Assembly (NCBI GenBank): GCA_025458025.1
Contig: JALOTF010000015.1
Coordinates: 1-39,118, forward strand
DNA length: 39,118 nucleotides
Direction of reading: 5' to 3'
Source of the DNA: Beijerinckiaceae bacterium
Lineage (GTDB): Bacteria > Pseudomonadota > Alphaproteobacteria > Rhizobiales > Beijerinckiaceae
The translations under genes and the position numbers were made by a program. Below, one piece after another: positions 1 to 8,048 of this stretch. The notes beneath the pieces are model-generated. The model was not told where the DNA came from, ran no database searches, and saw only the letters and a program-made list of their open reading frames with translations. Positions within the stretch are counted from its first letter, which is position 1. Each line of letters begins with the position of its first letter.

Positions 1-168
1 GTCGATCCGGCCGGCACCGCTGGCAACCGGCATCTGGAACTCGCGCGATTCCGAGATCCGACGCTTGAAACCATTCGTGTTGACGTTCGCGACATTGTTC
101 GCGATGACGTCCATCTCACGCCGCAGCGCCGTTTGGCGCGAAAGCGCGATCAGAAGCACGTTCTCCAT
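1..168 (-). CDS. flgF: Flagellar basal-body rod protein FlgF (5' part only)
   Basis: This is the first 56 codons of a leftward gene cut by the window edge. FlgF is a proximal-rod subunit exported by the flagellar type III system. The translated start, MENVLLIALSRQTALRREMD, is followed by the rod-family signature VIANNVANVNTNGFKRR, the N-terminal D0 helix plus loop shared by FlgB, FlgC, FlgF, FlgG and hook proteins. The ATG at 168 is preceded by GAGGAG at a normal distance. A nearby upstream ATG at 175 is out of frame. Gene order in relatives suggests flgG, flgA and flgH follow outside the window. FlgG has a very similar N-terminus, but the position next to fliL and the MENVLL-type start favour FlgF. 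Confidence 0.85.
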   Translation of the reverse strand, partial: MENVLLIALSRQTALRREMDVIANNVANVNTNGFKRRISESREFQMPVASGAGRID

Positions 169-242
169 GCTCCATCTCCTCGGTTTTTCGGGTCTTTGAT
201 CTCTCGCTCCCCAGCGCAGATCATTGACGGTGCCTTTACCAA

Positions 243-259
243 ACCAAGGAACGTGCCAA
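243..259 (-). promoter_or_regulatory. Sigma-54-like -24/-12 element facing flgF
   Basis: Read on the minus strand the bases are TTGGCACGTTCCTTGGT. They match the RpoN pattern TGGCACG-N4-TTGC except that the last C of the -12 GC is G. The spacing GG-N10-GG is right. Transcription would start near 233, about 65 bases before the flgF ATG. In Caulobacter, late rod and hook operons use sigma-54, which makes this plausible. The -12 mismatch is at an important base, so confidence is limited. Confidence 0.4.
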
Positions 260-357
260 ACCGGCCTTCTTGTAAAATCTGAATAAAAACAGCGTGATGA
301 GCTTATCGCATCCTTGAGGCGGGTCGGTCATGGATTGCCGCTGGGCAGAAATGATCA

Positions 358-371
358 GGCAAAATTTGCCG
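358..371. promoter_or_regulatory. Inverted repeat GGCAAAATTTGCCG, candidate flagellar regulator site
   Basis: GGCAAAATTTGCCG is a near-perfect inverted repeat. A copy with one substitution lies at 9288-9301, before flgB. It sits about 100 bases upstream of the sigma-54-like element facing flgF, a normal enhancer distance. It resembles what I remember of FlbD-binding ftr elements (CGGCA/TGCCG half sites), but I cannot check the consensus here and no flbD gene is in the window. Confidence 0.35.
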
Positions 372-396
372 CATGGGGCGAAAAAGAAATCCTTCG

Positions 397-405
397 TTAA
401 CCATG
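397..405 (+). promoter_or_regulatory. CtrA-type half site TTAACCATG before fliL
   Basis: TTAACCAT is the extended half-site motif reported for CtrA in alphaproteobacteria. Here the other half is poor: GAAA instead of TTAA seven bases upstream. The same TTAACCATG occurs before flgB with a better partner half. It lies 122 bases upstream of the chosen fliL start, so it would fit a promoter starting around 430. Confidence 0.35.
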
Positions 406-526
406 CTCCCCCAAGGTCGCTCACAAGGCGCTCCGCGAGGCGCCGGGCGATTCCGGGGTGACCCGGTGGAGCCCAGCCAGCGGAGCAAGAGTGAAATCCG
501 GGATGTCCCGGTTCCAGGGTGATCCG

Positions 527-1027
527 ATGGCTGCTAGCACCGCGAAGCCTGATGAAATTCCGGAGGACGGCAAGGTTGCCGCTCCCGGCAAGCGCAAGAA
601 GCTGATTATGCTCTCTGCCGTGGCGGCCCTGCTCGCCGTGGGTGCGGGGGGCGGCTATTATTACTGGCAGCGCGGCAAGGCGGCCGAGGCCGAGAAAGCC
701 GCGCAGCTGAAGAAGAAGGCGTTCTTCTTCGATCTGCCGGAAATCACCGTGAACCTCGCGGGCGCGCCCGGGCAGGAGCGCCCGGCTTATCTGAAGCTGA
801 AGCTCGCGCTGGAAGTCGAGGATCAGAAGATGATCGCCGACATCCAGCCGCTGATGCCGCGCGTGATCGACAATTTCCAGATCTTCCTGCGCGAACTGCG
901 CCCGACGGACCTCGAAGGTTCCGCCGGACTCTATCGCCTGAAAGAGGAACTCGTGCGCCGGGTGAACGCATCCATTTACCCCGCGCGCATCGAGGCGATC
1001 CTCTTCAAAGACGTGCTGGTGCAGTGA
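527..1027 (+). CDS. fliL: Flagellar basal body-associated protein FliL
   Basis: FliL is a bitopic inner-membrane protein that rings the stator units and supports motor torque. The 166-residue protein has a short charged cytoplasmic N-terminus, one membrane span at about residues 26-47, and then the periplasmic FliL domain. That domain carries FFFDLPEITVNL near residue 67 and ends with the family-typical RIEAILFKDVLVQ. I chose the ATG at 527 because AGGGTGAT lies just before it and the length fits the family. An in-frame ATG at 503 would add eight residues. It is the first gene of the rightward motor operon, with fliM 30 bases downstream. Family assignment is firm; the exact start is less so. 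Confidence 0.92.
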   Translation: MAASTAKPDEIPEDGKVAAPGKRKKLIMLSAVAALLAVGAGGGYYYWQRGKAAEAEKAAQLKKKAFFFDLPEITVNLAGAPGQERPAYLKLKLALEVEDQKMIADIQPLMPRVIDNFQIFLRELRPTDLEGSAGLYRLKEELVRRVNASIYPARIEAILFKDVLVQ

Positions 1028-1057
1028 GCGTTTGACCGAACGGTCAAGGAGACGACA

Positions 1058-2203
1058 GTGGCTGATACGCCGGATACCTCTCAGGACGATCTCGCCGACG
1101 AATGGGCCCGCGCGCTGGGTGAAGCCGGCGTCGAGGATGCCGATACCGCCGGTGCGTCCAAGCCCAAGGATGCGGGACTCGATCTCGACCTCGGCACCGG
1201 CCTTTTCCTCGATCAGGAAGAGGTGGACACCATCTTCGGGTTCGACCCCGAGGATGCCGACCAATCCAAGCAGAATGGCGTGCGCGCGATCGTCGATTCG
1301 ACGGTTGTCTCCTATGAGCGCCTGCCGATGCTCGAGATCGTGTTCGACCGTCTGGTCCGCACGCTCACGACCTCGCTGCGCACCTTCTTCTCGGACAACG
1401 TCGAAGTCAGCCTCGATGACGTGACGAGCGTGCGCTTCGGCGATTATGTCTCCTCGCTGCCGCTGCCGACCATTCTCGCGGTGTTCAAGGCGGAGCCCTG
1501 GGAGAATTACGGCCTCATCACCATCGACAGCGATCTCATCTATCTCGTGATGGATGTGCTGCTCGGCGGCCGCCGTGGCCTCTCCAACTTCCGCATCGAG
1601 GGCCGGCCCTACACCACGGTCGAGGTGAACCTCGTTCGCCGCCTGCTGGATCTCGTGCTGCAGGAGGCCGAGCAGGCCTTCCAGCCGCTCTCACCGGTGA
1701 AGTTCATCCCGGAGCGCATCGAAACCAACCCGCGCTTCGCCTCCATCACGCGGCCGGCCAACGCAGCGATCCTCATCGCGCTCGCCATCGACCTCGAAGG
1801 GCGCGGCGGCCGGGTGGAGATCCTGCTCCCCTATGCCACGATCGAGCCGATCCGCGAGCTGCTGCTCCAGTCCTATATGGGCGAGAAGCTCGGCCGCGAT
1901 CACATCTGGGAAGGTCACCTCGCCTCCGAGATCTGGCAGGCGACGCTCGATCTCGATGCGGTGCTGCACGAAACGCGCATGCCCGTGAGCAAGGTGCTGG
2001 AATTGCAGGTCGGTGACACGCTCGTCTTCGATGTGCGTGGCGACCCGATGGTCACGATCCGTTGCGGCGACCTGATGGTCACGCAAGGCAAGATCGGCCG
2101 GATCGGCGACAATATGGCGATCCAGATCGCGAAACCCTTACGGCGTTCGAGAACGACGCTCGCGGCCTTCGAACAAGGCGTCTCAGTCAGGCGCGACAGG
2201 TGA
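1058..2203 (+). CDS. fliM: Flagellar motor switch protein FliM
   Basis: FliM is the C-ring switch protein that binds phosphorylated CheY and, with FliG and FliN, sets rotation direction. The start is GTG at 1058 with AAGGAGA six bases upstream. The 381-residue product shows a CheY-binding-like segment FLDQEEVDTIFG at residues 50-61, the middle domain (including YLVMDVLLGGRRG), and a C-terminal SpoA domain ending in QGKIGRIGDNMAIQIAKPL. The CheY motif normally lies at the extreme N-terminus. Here it is preceded by about 49 acidic residues including DDLADEWARALGEAG, an unusual extension. No fliN or fliG lies in the window. Confidence 0.95.
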   Translation: MADTPDTSQDDLADEWARALGEAGVEDADTAGASKPKDAGLDLDLGTGLFLDQEEVDTIFGFDPEDADQSKQNGVRAIVDSTVVSYERLPMLEIVFDRLVRTLTTSLRTFFSDNVEVSLDDVTSVRFGDYVSSLPLPTILAVFKAEPWENYGLITIDSDLIYLVMDVLLGGRRGLSNFRIEGRPYTTVEVNLVRRLLDLVLQEAEQAFQPLSPVKFIPERIETNPRFASITRPANAAILIALAIDLEGRGGRVEILLPYATIEPIRELLLQSYMGEKLGRDHIWEGHLASEIWQATLDLDAVLHETRMPVSKVLELQVGDTLVFDVRGDPMVTIRCGDLMVTQGKIGRIGDNMAIQIAKPLRRSRTTLAAFEQGVSVRRDR

Positions 2204-2207
2204 ATCC

Positions 2208-2702
2208 ATGTCCGGACAACTCGGTTTGATCATTGAAGTCATCGTCGGCGGCCTGCTTGCCGTGACCATCGGCTATTGCGTGCTGCTGGATCGCCGCCTG
2301 CGTGCGGTGCGCGCGGATGAGGCGGTGATGCGCAAGACCATCTCCGAACTCTCCATCGCCACCGACCGTGCCGAGCGCGCCATAGACGCGCTGAAGCATA
2401 CGCTTGGTGATTGCGACCGCACGCTTGGCGAACGCCTGCGCGTGGCGGAGCGCTATGCCTCCGACCTCGAAGACCAGATCCGCTCGGGCGATGATGTGCT
2501 CAACCGCATCAGCCGCATCGTCTCCACCGCGCTCGACAGCCCGGTGGTGGAAGGTGCGCCCGATCCGGCCGAGGCCTTCTCCCAGCACGTGATGCGCACC
2601 CAGCCGCAGATCCGCTCGGCTTCCCGCATCGCCCAGACCCTCGCTGCCGCTCAGGCACTGGCCAGCCGCGGCGCCGAAAAGAAGCGGGATAACGTGGCAT
2701 GA
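2208..2702 (+). CDS. DUF6468-like flagellar-cluster membrane protein
   Basis: The 164-residue protein has no known catalytic motif. It has an N-terminal membrane span (about residues 5-27), followed by a long charged helical region, about residues 33-105, likely coiled coil, and a polar tail. I recognise it as the DUF6468 type found between fliM and the motE-like gene in Hyphomicrobiales; the exact family name is from memory. The ATG lies four bases after the fliM stop with AGGTGA overlapping that stop, and its 3' end overlaps the next gene by four bases (ATGA), so it is translationally coupled on both sides. A motor accessory role beside MotE is inferred from position and topology only. Confidence 0.75.
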   Translation: MSGQLGLIIEVIVGGLLAVTIGYCVLLDRRLRAVRADEAVMRKTISELSIATDRAERAIDALKHTLGDCDRTLGERLRVAERYASDLEDQIRSGDDVLNRISRIVSTALDSPVVEGAPDPAEAFSQHVMRTQPQIRSASRIAQTLAAAQALASRGAEKKRDNVA

Positions 2703-3511
2703 CCCGGATCCGGCTGATCCCCGTCCTGATTTTCGGTCTGGTGTCGCTGCTCACGATCCGGGTTCTCTCGATCGCGCTCGATAACCGGCCCATTCCGCAG
2801 ATCGCCGATCTCGGTCCGGGCGCAGGCGATCGCTTCGCCCGCACCATCGAGCGGGCCCGGACGGGCGCTGCGGCTGATGATCCGATCATCACCGGCTCCA
2901 CCGGCAAGCCTGCCGAAGCCAAGCCCGCCGACCCGAAGGCGCCGCCGCAGGCGACCCAGGCCGAGCCGCCGGTGCCCAAGATCAAGCCGGAGCCGGAAGG
3001 CACCCGCGTCGCCCCGCCGCCGGCCCAGATGCCGGAACGTGGCCAGGTGGCGAGCCCCTCCGAGCGCGAGATCCTCGAGCGGCTCAAGGATCGCCGCACC
3101 GAGATCGAGGCGCGTGATCGCGAACTCGAAATGCGCGACAGTCTGCTGCGCACCACCGAGCGCAAGCTCGACGAGAAGATCGGCCAGCTGCGCACGCTCG
3201 AAAACCAGCTCGAATCGAGCCAGGCCAAGAGCAATGACCCGAAGCAGCGCTTCAAGCCGCTCGTGACCATGTACGAGAGCATGAAGCCGAAGGAGGCTGC
3301 GCGCGTCTTCGACCGGCTCGATATCAAGATCCTGATGGATATCGTCCAGCAGATGAATCCGCGGAAAATGGCTGAAATTCTCGCCGCGATGGAGCCTGCT
3401 GCCGCTGAACGCCTCACGGTTGCGCTGGCCCGGCAGGCCTCCAATGTGGCCGAAGTTGCGGTTCCCGCAGCCGATGGCGAATTGCCTCGCCTCAATCCGC
3501 CGCGGCGGTGA
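2699..3511 (+). CDS. motE: MotE-like periplasmic motility chaperone (MgtE_N-type domain)
   Basis: The 270-residue protein has an N-terminal signal anchor (residues 7-26), a proline/alanine-rich linker (about 60-115), a strong coiled coil (about 120-180) and a helical C-terminal domain. That last domain, residues 187-246 with MKPKEAARVFDRLDIK and MNPRKMAEILAAM, is related to the MgtE N-terminal domain. In Sinorhizobium meliloti MotE is a periplasmic chaperone for MotC, a protein needed for stator function. This is the likely orthologue by architecture and flagellar location. It starts inside the previous gene's stop (ATGA). motC is not in the window, so the partner is not visible. Confidence 0.8.
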   Translation: MTRIRLIPVLIFGLVSLLTIRVLSIALDNRPIPQIADLGPGAGDRFARTIERARTGAAADDPIITGSTGKPAEAKPADPKAPPQATQAEPPVPKIKPEPEGTRVAPPPAQMPERGQVASPSEREILERLKDRRTEIEARDRELEMRDSLLRTTERKLDEKIGQLRTLENQLESSQAKSNDPKQRFKPLVTMYESMKPKEAARVFDRLDIKILMDIVQQMNPRKMAEILAAMEPAAAERLTVALARQASNVAEVAVPAADGELPRLNPPRR

Positions 3512-3634
3512 TGCGATTAAGCGGGCGTTAGGCATGATGGCCTAGTGTCCTGCAACAGGGATGGGCCGCCTTGTGCTCCGGCGGCCTGTTCGACGTGCCT
3601 TCCCCCGTTCGGCTCCTGTTTCGGGTCTTGTGCT

Positions 3635-6600
3635 GTGTTGCGTTCGCGTTTCTCCCGAAGGCTCGCCCAGGTGGCCAGCCTCATGCTGCTCCCGATGCTC
3701 GGCGGAGGGGCCCTTGCGGCCACCGGCCAGGTTGTAGGCTCCGAACAGCAGGGCTATGGCCGGCTGGTCTTCACCTTCAATGCGCCGGTAGGCGCCAAGG
3801 TGCGCCTCGTCAATTCGGTGCTGATTGTCGAATTCGAGGAGAGCGTGACGCTCAACCCCGACAAGCTGCCTGTGGAAGTGCCGAATTATATCGGCGTCGC
3901 CCGGTTGGATCCCGATGGCCGCTCCATCCGCATTGGCCTCAATGGCCGCTACCGGCATGACCTCAAGGTCGCTGGCGAGCGCGTGTTTCTCGATCTGATG
4001 GGGCCGCGTTGGCAGGGCCTTCCGCCGCCGCTGCCGCAGGAAGTGATCGATGAACTCGTGCGCCGCGCCCGCGTTGCCGAGGAGCGCGCCCGCCGTGTCG
4101 AGGTGGAAAAGAAGGGCGAGCGCAATATCGATATCCGCGTGGCCCATGCACCGCGCTTCCGCCGCGCCATCTTCACGCTGCCGCGCTCCGCGCCGATTGC
4201 GTTTGATGATCGCGATGGCGATCTCACCCTTGTCTTTGATGGCGAATTCGAACTGGCCGAAACACTCGCCCGCGCGCGCCTCGCTGGTCCGGTGGAAGGC
4301 GTGAAGGTGACGCGCGAGCCCAACCGGCTTCAGGTGACCATGCGCCTGGCCGATGGAATGAAGGTACGCGGCTTCCGCGAGGATGACAGCTTCACGCTCG
4401 ATTTCTCCCGCCTTGATGGCAAGGCGCTGGATGAGGCCATTGCCGCCGCGCCAGCCACGCCACCGGATCTCTCGCGTGCCCCGAAGCCGCCGGTCGCCGA
4501 TGCTGCCGAGCCGCCTGCTTCTCCGGCGCCGGCCGCGCCAGCCGTGCAGCAACCCCTGCCGCAGGCCGCGACGCAGCCGCGTCTCGCACAATCGCCGCAG
4601 CCGGTAAGACCCGAAGCGTTTCTGCCGGATAATCTCGGCCAACCGATCGATTTCCGCATCGAGAAGGGGCGTGATCCCGAAGGTTTCGCTCTGCGCCTCG
4701 ATGGTCTCGGCAAGGCGCCGGTCGCCATCCTCCAACGCGGGCCGACCCTGATCATCGCGATCGAGACCCCGCAAACGCCGGGCATGCCCACGGTGCCGCC
4801 TGAACTGAAGGGCCATGTGGATGGCATTCAGGTCACCCGGCTTGCCAATGCCACGGTGCTGCGCCTCACCCCCAAGATGGAGGGCCAGTTCTGGCTCACA
4901 CGCGATGCCGGTGACATCGTTATCCAGCGTGGCCGAAGCGGCGGCACACCCGAAGCGGTGGCCGGCCAGCCGATTCGCCTCCAGCGCGTCTTCGATGCGC
5001 AGGGGCGGGATGCGCTGGAAGCGAGCTTCCGCGGCGATGGTCGCCTGCTGATGATCGAGGATCCGCAGACCGGCGGCAAGCTGGCCATTGTGCCGCTGGC
5101 CGAGGGCGCCTTCGCGAGCCCCAAGGCGCAGAGCTTCGCCGAGGTGGTGATCGAGCGTACGCTTGCGGGTTTTGCAGCGCTCCCGCTGGATGAGGCGGTG
5201 ACGCTGACCCGGCAGGATAATGGCGTGCTACTGAGCCATGAGATCCGCCTCAATCTCTCTTCGCTGCCCCCGCCGGAGCCCCCGGCGGTGAAGGATCGCA
5301 AGGCGCTGCTGATCGAGCCGGACACCTATGAGAAGCTCGCGCGGGATCCGTTGCGGTTGCTGGAGCGCGGCCTGCTTCGTGCCGCTGCCGATGCGCCGCG
5401 TGTCACCCGCCCGCAGGCGCGCTTGCGCCTCGCGCAGGCCTATCTCGCGCACAAGGCCTATCCGGAAGCGGAGGGCGTGCTCGAAGTTCTCGCACAGGAT
5501 GACCCCGAAGCCGCGGCGCAAAAGAATGTGGTCTTCGCGCGCGCCTTTGCGGCCACCTTCAAGGGCCGCCTCGTGGAGGCCACCCGCCTGCTGAACGAGC
5601 CGCAACTCGCCAACGAGCCGGAACAGCGCCTGTTACAGGGCGTGGTGGATACGAAGGCCATGCGTTACCCGCAAGCCGTGAACAGCTTCCGCGCCGGAAT
5701 CGATGCGCTTGACGGCTATCCTGATACTCTACAGGCCGATATCCGCCGCTTCGCGATCGAAGCTGCACTGGAAGCCGGCGATGCTGCTTTCGCGCGCGAC
5801 CAGATCAAGGCCTATGACCGGCTGGATCCGGCGCATCGCGACAATGCGCTGGTGCAGCTGCTTTCCGCACGCCTCGCTGAACTCGAGGGACGCGCTGCGG
5901 ATGCCTTCGCGGGCTTCACGCAGGCCGCCCAGAGCAACGACCGGCGCATCGAGGCGGAAGCGCGCTTCGGCCGCGCCACGTCCGGCCTTGTCGCGCAGAA
6001 ACTGACGCCGGAAGAGGCCAAGGCCGAATTCGAGACGCTGACCGCGATCTGGCGGCGTAGCGAAATTGAAGTGAAGGCTCTGGCACGGCTGGGCGAGATC
6101 TATGCCTCCGATGGCCGTTGGCGCGAGGCCTTTCTCGCCTCGCAGCGCGCGACCGGGCTGATGCCGAACCACCCCACCGCACGCCGGCTGGAAGAATCCA
6201 TGGGCCGCCGGTTCGAGAGCCTGTTCCTCGATGCGGAGCATCGCAAGATTTCCAAGGTGGAAGCCCTTGCGATCTATCAGGAGTTCCGCACGCTCGTGCC
6301 GCCGGGCCGTCGGGGTGACGAAATCGCCCGCCGCCTCGCGGATCGGCTCTTCGACCTCGATCTCGTGAACGAGGCTGCGGAAATCCTGGAGCATCAGGTG
6401 AAGAACCGCCTCGAAGGTGTGGCGCGTTCGGTCGTCGCTACCCGCCTCGCGGTCATGCATCTGCAGAACCGCCAGCCCGTGAAGGCGCTGACCATTCTGA
6501 GCCAGACCCGCCTTTCGAGCCTGCCGCCAGACCTCAAGCGCGCCCGCACCCTGCTGGAAGCACGCGCCATGGGTGAATTGTTCCGCACCGAACTCGCGAT

Positions 6601-7075
6601 CGAGGTGCTCGCCAACGAAACCGGCGATGATGTGGAGCGCCTGCGTGCGGATATCCACTGGAAGGGCAAGCACTGGCGCGAGGCCGGTGAAGCCTACGAG
6701 CGTGTGCTGGGCGATGCCTGGCAGGGCGATGAAGCGCTGACAAATCAGCAGCGCCTTGATGTGTTGCGCGCGGGCCTCGCCTATGTGCTCGCGGAGGAAG
6801 CGCTGTCACTGGATCGCCTGCGCTCGAAATACATGCCGAAAATGGCAAAATCGGATGATGCCGGTGCCTTCAACATGATCGCACTGGAAAATTACTCCAA
6901 TCCGCGCGGCTTCCGCGATGTGGCGCGGCAGGTGGTGAATGCCGATACGCTCACGGAATTCCTCGCCTCCTACCGCAAGCGCTACCCGGAAACGGCTGGC
7001 GAGCAGCGCCCGATCCGCAGTGCGGGCGACCAGCGCCAGTCGGCTCTGCCGGCACCGAATGCCGGTCCGGGCTAA
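3635..7075 (+). CDS. Large exported AMIN-like/TPR protein of the flagellar cluster
   Basis: The product is about 1146 residues. A signal peptide (VLRSRFSRRLAQVASLMLLP, then LGGGALA before ATGQVV) supports the GTG at 3635; an upstream GTG at 3545 would add 30 cysteine-rich residues unlike a leader. The N-terminal half contains several short beta units with an AMIN-like pattern, for example YGRLVFTFNAPVGAKVRLVN and FRRAIFTLPRSAPIAFDD. A proline/alanine linker lies around 4440-4620. The C-terminal half (from about 5330) is helical TPR-type repeats, for example RLRLAQAYLAHKAYPEAEGV. Export and scaffolding in the periplasm are inferred. It follows motE after 123 bases and is probably co-transcribed. 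Its flagellar role is not established; position suggests a motor-associated scaffold. Confidence 0.8.
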   Translation: MLRSRFSRRLAQVASLMLLPMLGGGALAATGQVVGSEQQGYGRLVFTFNAPVGAKVRLVNSVLIVEFEESVTLNPDKLPVEVPNYIGVARLDPDGRSIRIGLNGRYRHDLKVAGERVFLDLMGPRWQGLPPPLPQEVIDELVRRARVAEERARRVEVEKKGERNIDIRVAHAPRFRRAIFTLPRSAPIAFDDRDGDLTLVFDGEFELAETLARARLAGPVEGVKVTREPNRLQVTMRLADGMKVRGFREDDSFTLDFSRLDGKALDEAIAAAPATPPDLSRAPKPPVADAAEPPASPAPAAPAVQQPLPQAATQPRLAQSPQPVRPEAFLPDNLGQPIDFRIEKGRDPEGFALRLDGLGKAPVAILQRGPTLIIAIETPQTPGMPTVPPELKGHVDGIQVTRLANATVLRLTPKMEGQFWLTRDAGDIVIQRGRSGGTPEAVAGQPIRLQRVFDAQGRDALEASFRGDGRLLMIEDPQTGGKLAIVPLAEGAFASPKAQSFAEVVIERTLAGFAALPLDEAVTLTRQDNGVLLSHEIRLNLSSLPPPEPPAVKDRKALLIEPDTYEKLARDPLRLLERGLLRAAADAPRVTRPQARLRLAQAYLAHKAYPEAEGVLEVLAQDDPEAAAQKNVVFARAFAATFKGRLVEATRLLNEPQLANEPEQRLLQGVVDTKAMRYPQAVNSFRAGIDALDGYPDTLQADIRRFAIEAALEAGDAAFARDQIKAYDRLDPAHRDNALVQLLSARLAELEGRAADAFAGFTQAAQSNDRRIEAEARFGRATSGLVAQKLTPEEAKAEFETLTAIWRRSEIEVKALARLGEIYASDGRWREAFLASQRATGLMPNHPTARRLEESMGRRFESLFLDAEHRKISKVEALAIYQEFRTLVPPGRRGDEIARRLADRLFDLDLVNEAAEILEHQVKNRLEGVARSVVATRLAVMHLQNRQPVKALTILSQTRLSSLPPDLKRARTLLEARAMGELFRTELAIEVLANETGDDVERLRADIHWKGKHWREAGEAYERVLGDAWQGDEALTNQQRLDVLRAGLAYVLAEEALSLDRLRSKYMPKMAKSDDAGAFNMIALENYSNPRGFRDVARQVVNADTLTEFLASYRKRYPETAGEQRPIRSAGDQRQSALPAPNAGPG

Positions 7076-7084
7076 ATCCGGACT

Positions 7085-7102
7085 GGCCTGCTAAAGCGGG
7101 CC
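7085..7102. terminator. Hairpin between convergent TPR gene and fliP
   Basis: The sequence GGCCTGC-TAAA-GCGGGCC forms a seven-base-pair stem (one G-U pair) with a four-base loop. It sits between the stop of the rightward TPR gene and the stop of leftward fliP, and overlaps the latter. No T-run follows on either strand, so intrinsic termination would be weak; it may only protect 3' ends. Confidence 0.35.
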
Positions 7103-7909
7103 GAAGCTCTGCACGAGCGAGCCTGCGACAAGCCGCCAGCCATCGACCAGCACGAAGAAGATCAGCTTGAAAGGCAGGGCCACCGTCACCGGTGGCACCA
7201 TCATCATGCCCATCGAGATCAGGATGGAGGACACCACCAGATCGATGATGAGGAACGGAATGAAGAGCAGGAAGCCGATCTCGAAGGCACGACGCAATTC
7301 AGAGATCATGAAGGCCGGCACCAACACCGGAAGCGGCGTGGCCTCGGGCGTAGCCGGGCGCGGCTGACGCGAGAGATCCATGAACAGTTCGAGATCCGCT
7401 GGCCGCACATGCTTCAGCATGAAGGCGCGGAACGGCGCCGCTGTGCGCTCGAAGGCTTCCGCCTCGCGGATTTGCCCGGCGACAAAGGGCGCCACGCCCT
7501 GCTCATAGGCCTGCTGGAAGGTGGGCGCCATGATGAAGGCCGTCAGGAACAGTGCGAGGCCGGTCATCACGGTATTCGGCGGTGCGGTCTGCGTGCCGAT
7601 CGCTGAGCGCAGCAGCGAAAGCACCACGATGATCCGGGTGAAGGATGTCACCATCACCAGAATCGAGGGCGCAAGGCTGAGGATTGTCAGCAGCGCCACG
7701 AGTTGGAGCGCGCGCTCCGTCAGCCCGATGCCTTGGCCGAAATTGATCGAGATATCCTGCGCATAGGCACTTGTGGCCAAAGCAGTGCCGAAGAGCCCGA
7801 GCAGCACAGCCGAGCGCAAGGGGCGACGCCGGATAACATCGATCCGCGTGGCGCGCGGCGAGCAAGGGAGCGAGGCGTCCGAATCAGGCGAAGCGATGTG
7901 CTGCGACAT
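7091..7909 (-). CDS. fliP: Flagellar type III export protein FliP
   Basis: FliP is the main subunit of the export gate in the inner membrane, assembling with FliQ and FliR. The 272-residue product has a long N-terminal region with a cleavable-type signal (VLLGLFGTALATSAYA, then QDISINFG). The family core follows, including LAPSILVMVTSFTRIIVVLS and the C-terminal FLLFIPFLIIDLVVSSILIS then MGMMMVPP. The chosen ATG gives about 35 residues before the signal segment and has no good ribosome site, so the true start may be a downstream TTG or GTG. It lies on the strand opposite to fliQ-fliR and 139 bases downstream of fliO. Confidence 0.95.
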   Translation of the reverse strand: MSQHIASPDSDASLPCSPRATRIDVIRRRPLRSAVLLGLFGTALATSAYAQDISINFGQGIGLTERALQLVALLTILSLAPSILVMVTSFTRIIVVLSLLRSAIGTQTAPPNTVMTGLALFLTAFIMAPTFQQAYEQGVAPFVAGQIREAEAFERTAAPFRAFMLKHVRPADLELFMDLSRQPRPATPEATPLPVLVPAFMISELRRAFEIGFLLFIPFLIIDLVVSSILISMGMMMVPPVTVALPFKLIFFVLVDGWRLVAGSLVQSFGPL

Positions 7910-8048
7910 GCCCGAGAGGGATCATGATTCCCCCGCCTCGCGCCAGTGGCATCACCAGACCTTCATGCGCTCCGGCGAGGTTTCGCACGGCTTTCGGCGT
8001 GGGGCCGCGCTTCCATGGCATCAAGAATGACCATGCCCCCGTGGACGC

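Larger units (their letters stand above)
169..526. promoter_or_regulatory. Divergent flagellar control region between flgF and fliL
   Basis: This 358-base stretch has no convincing gene and separates leftward flgF from rightward fliL. It is less GC-rich than the flanking genes around 241-400. It holds a sigma-54-like element facing flgF (243-259), a 14-base inverted repeat (358-371) and a CtrA-type half site (397-405), each listed separately. Short open frames across it look like shadows, with no initiation site or recognisable protein. Confidence 0.6.
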
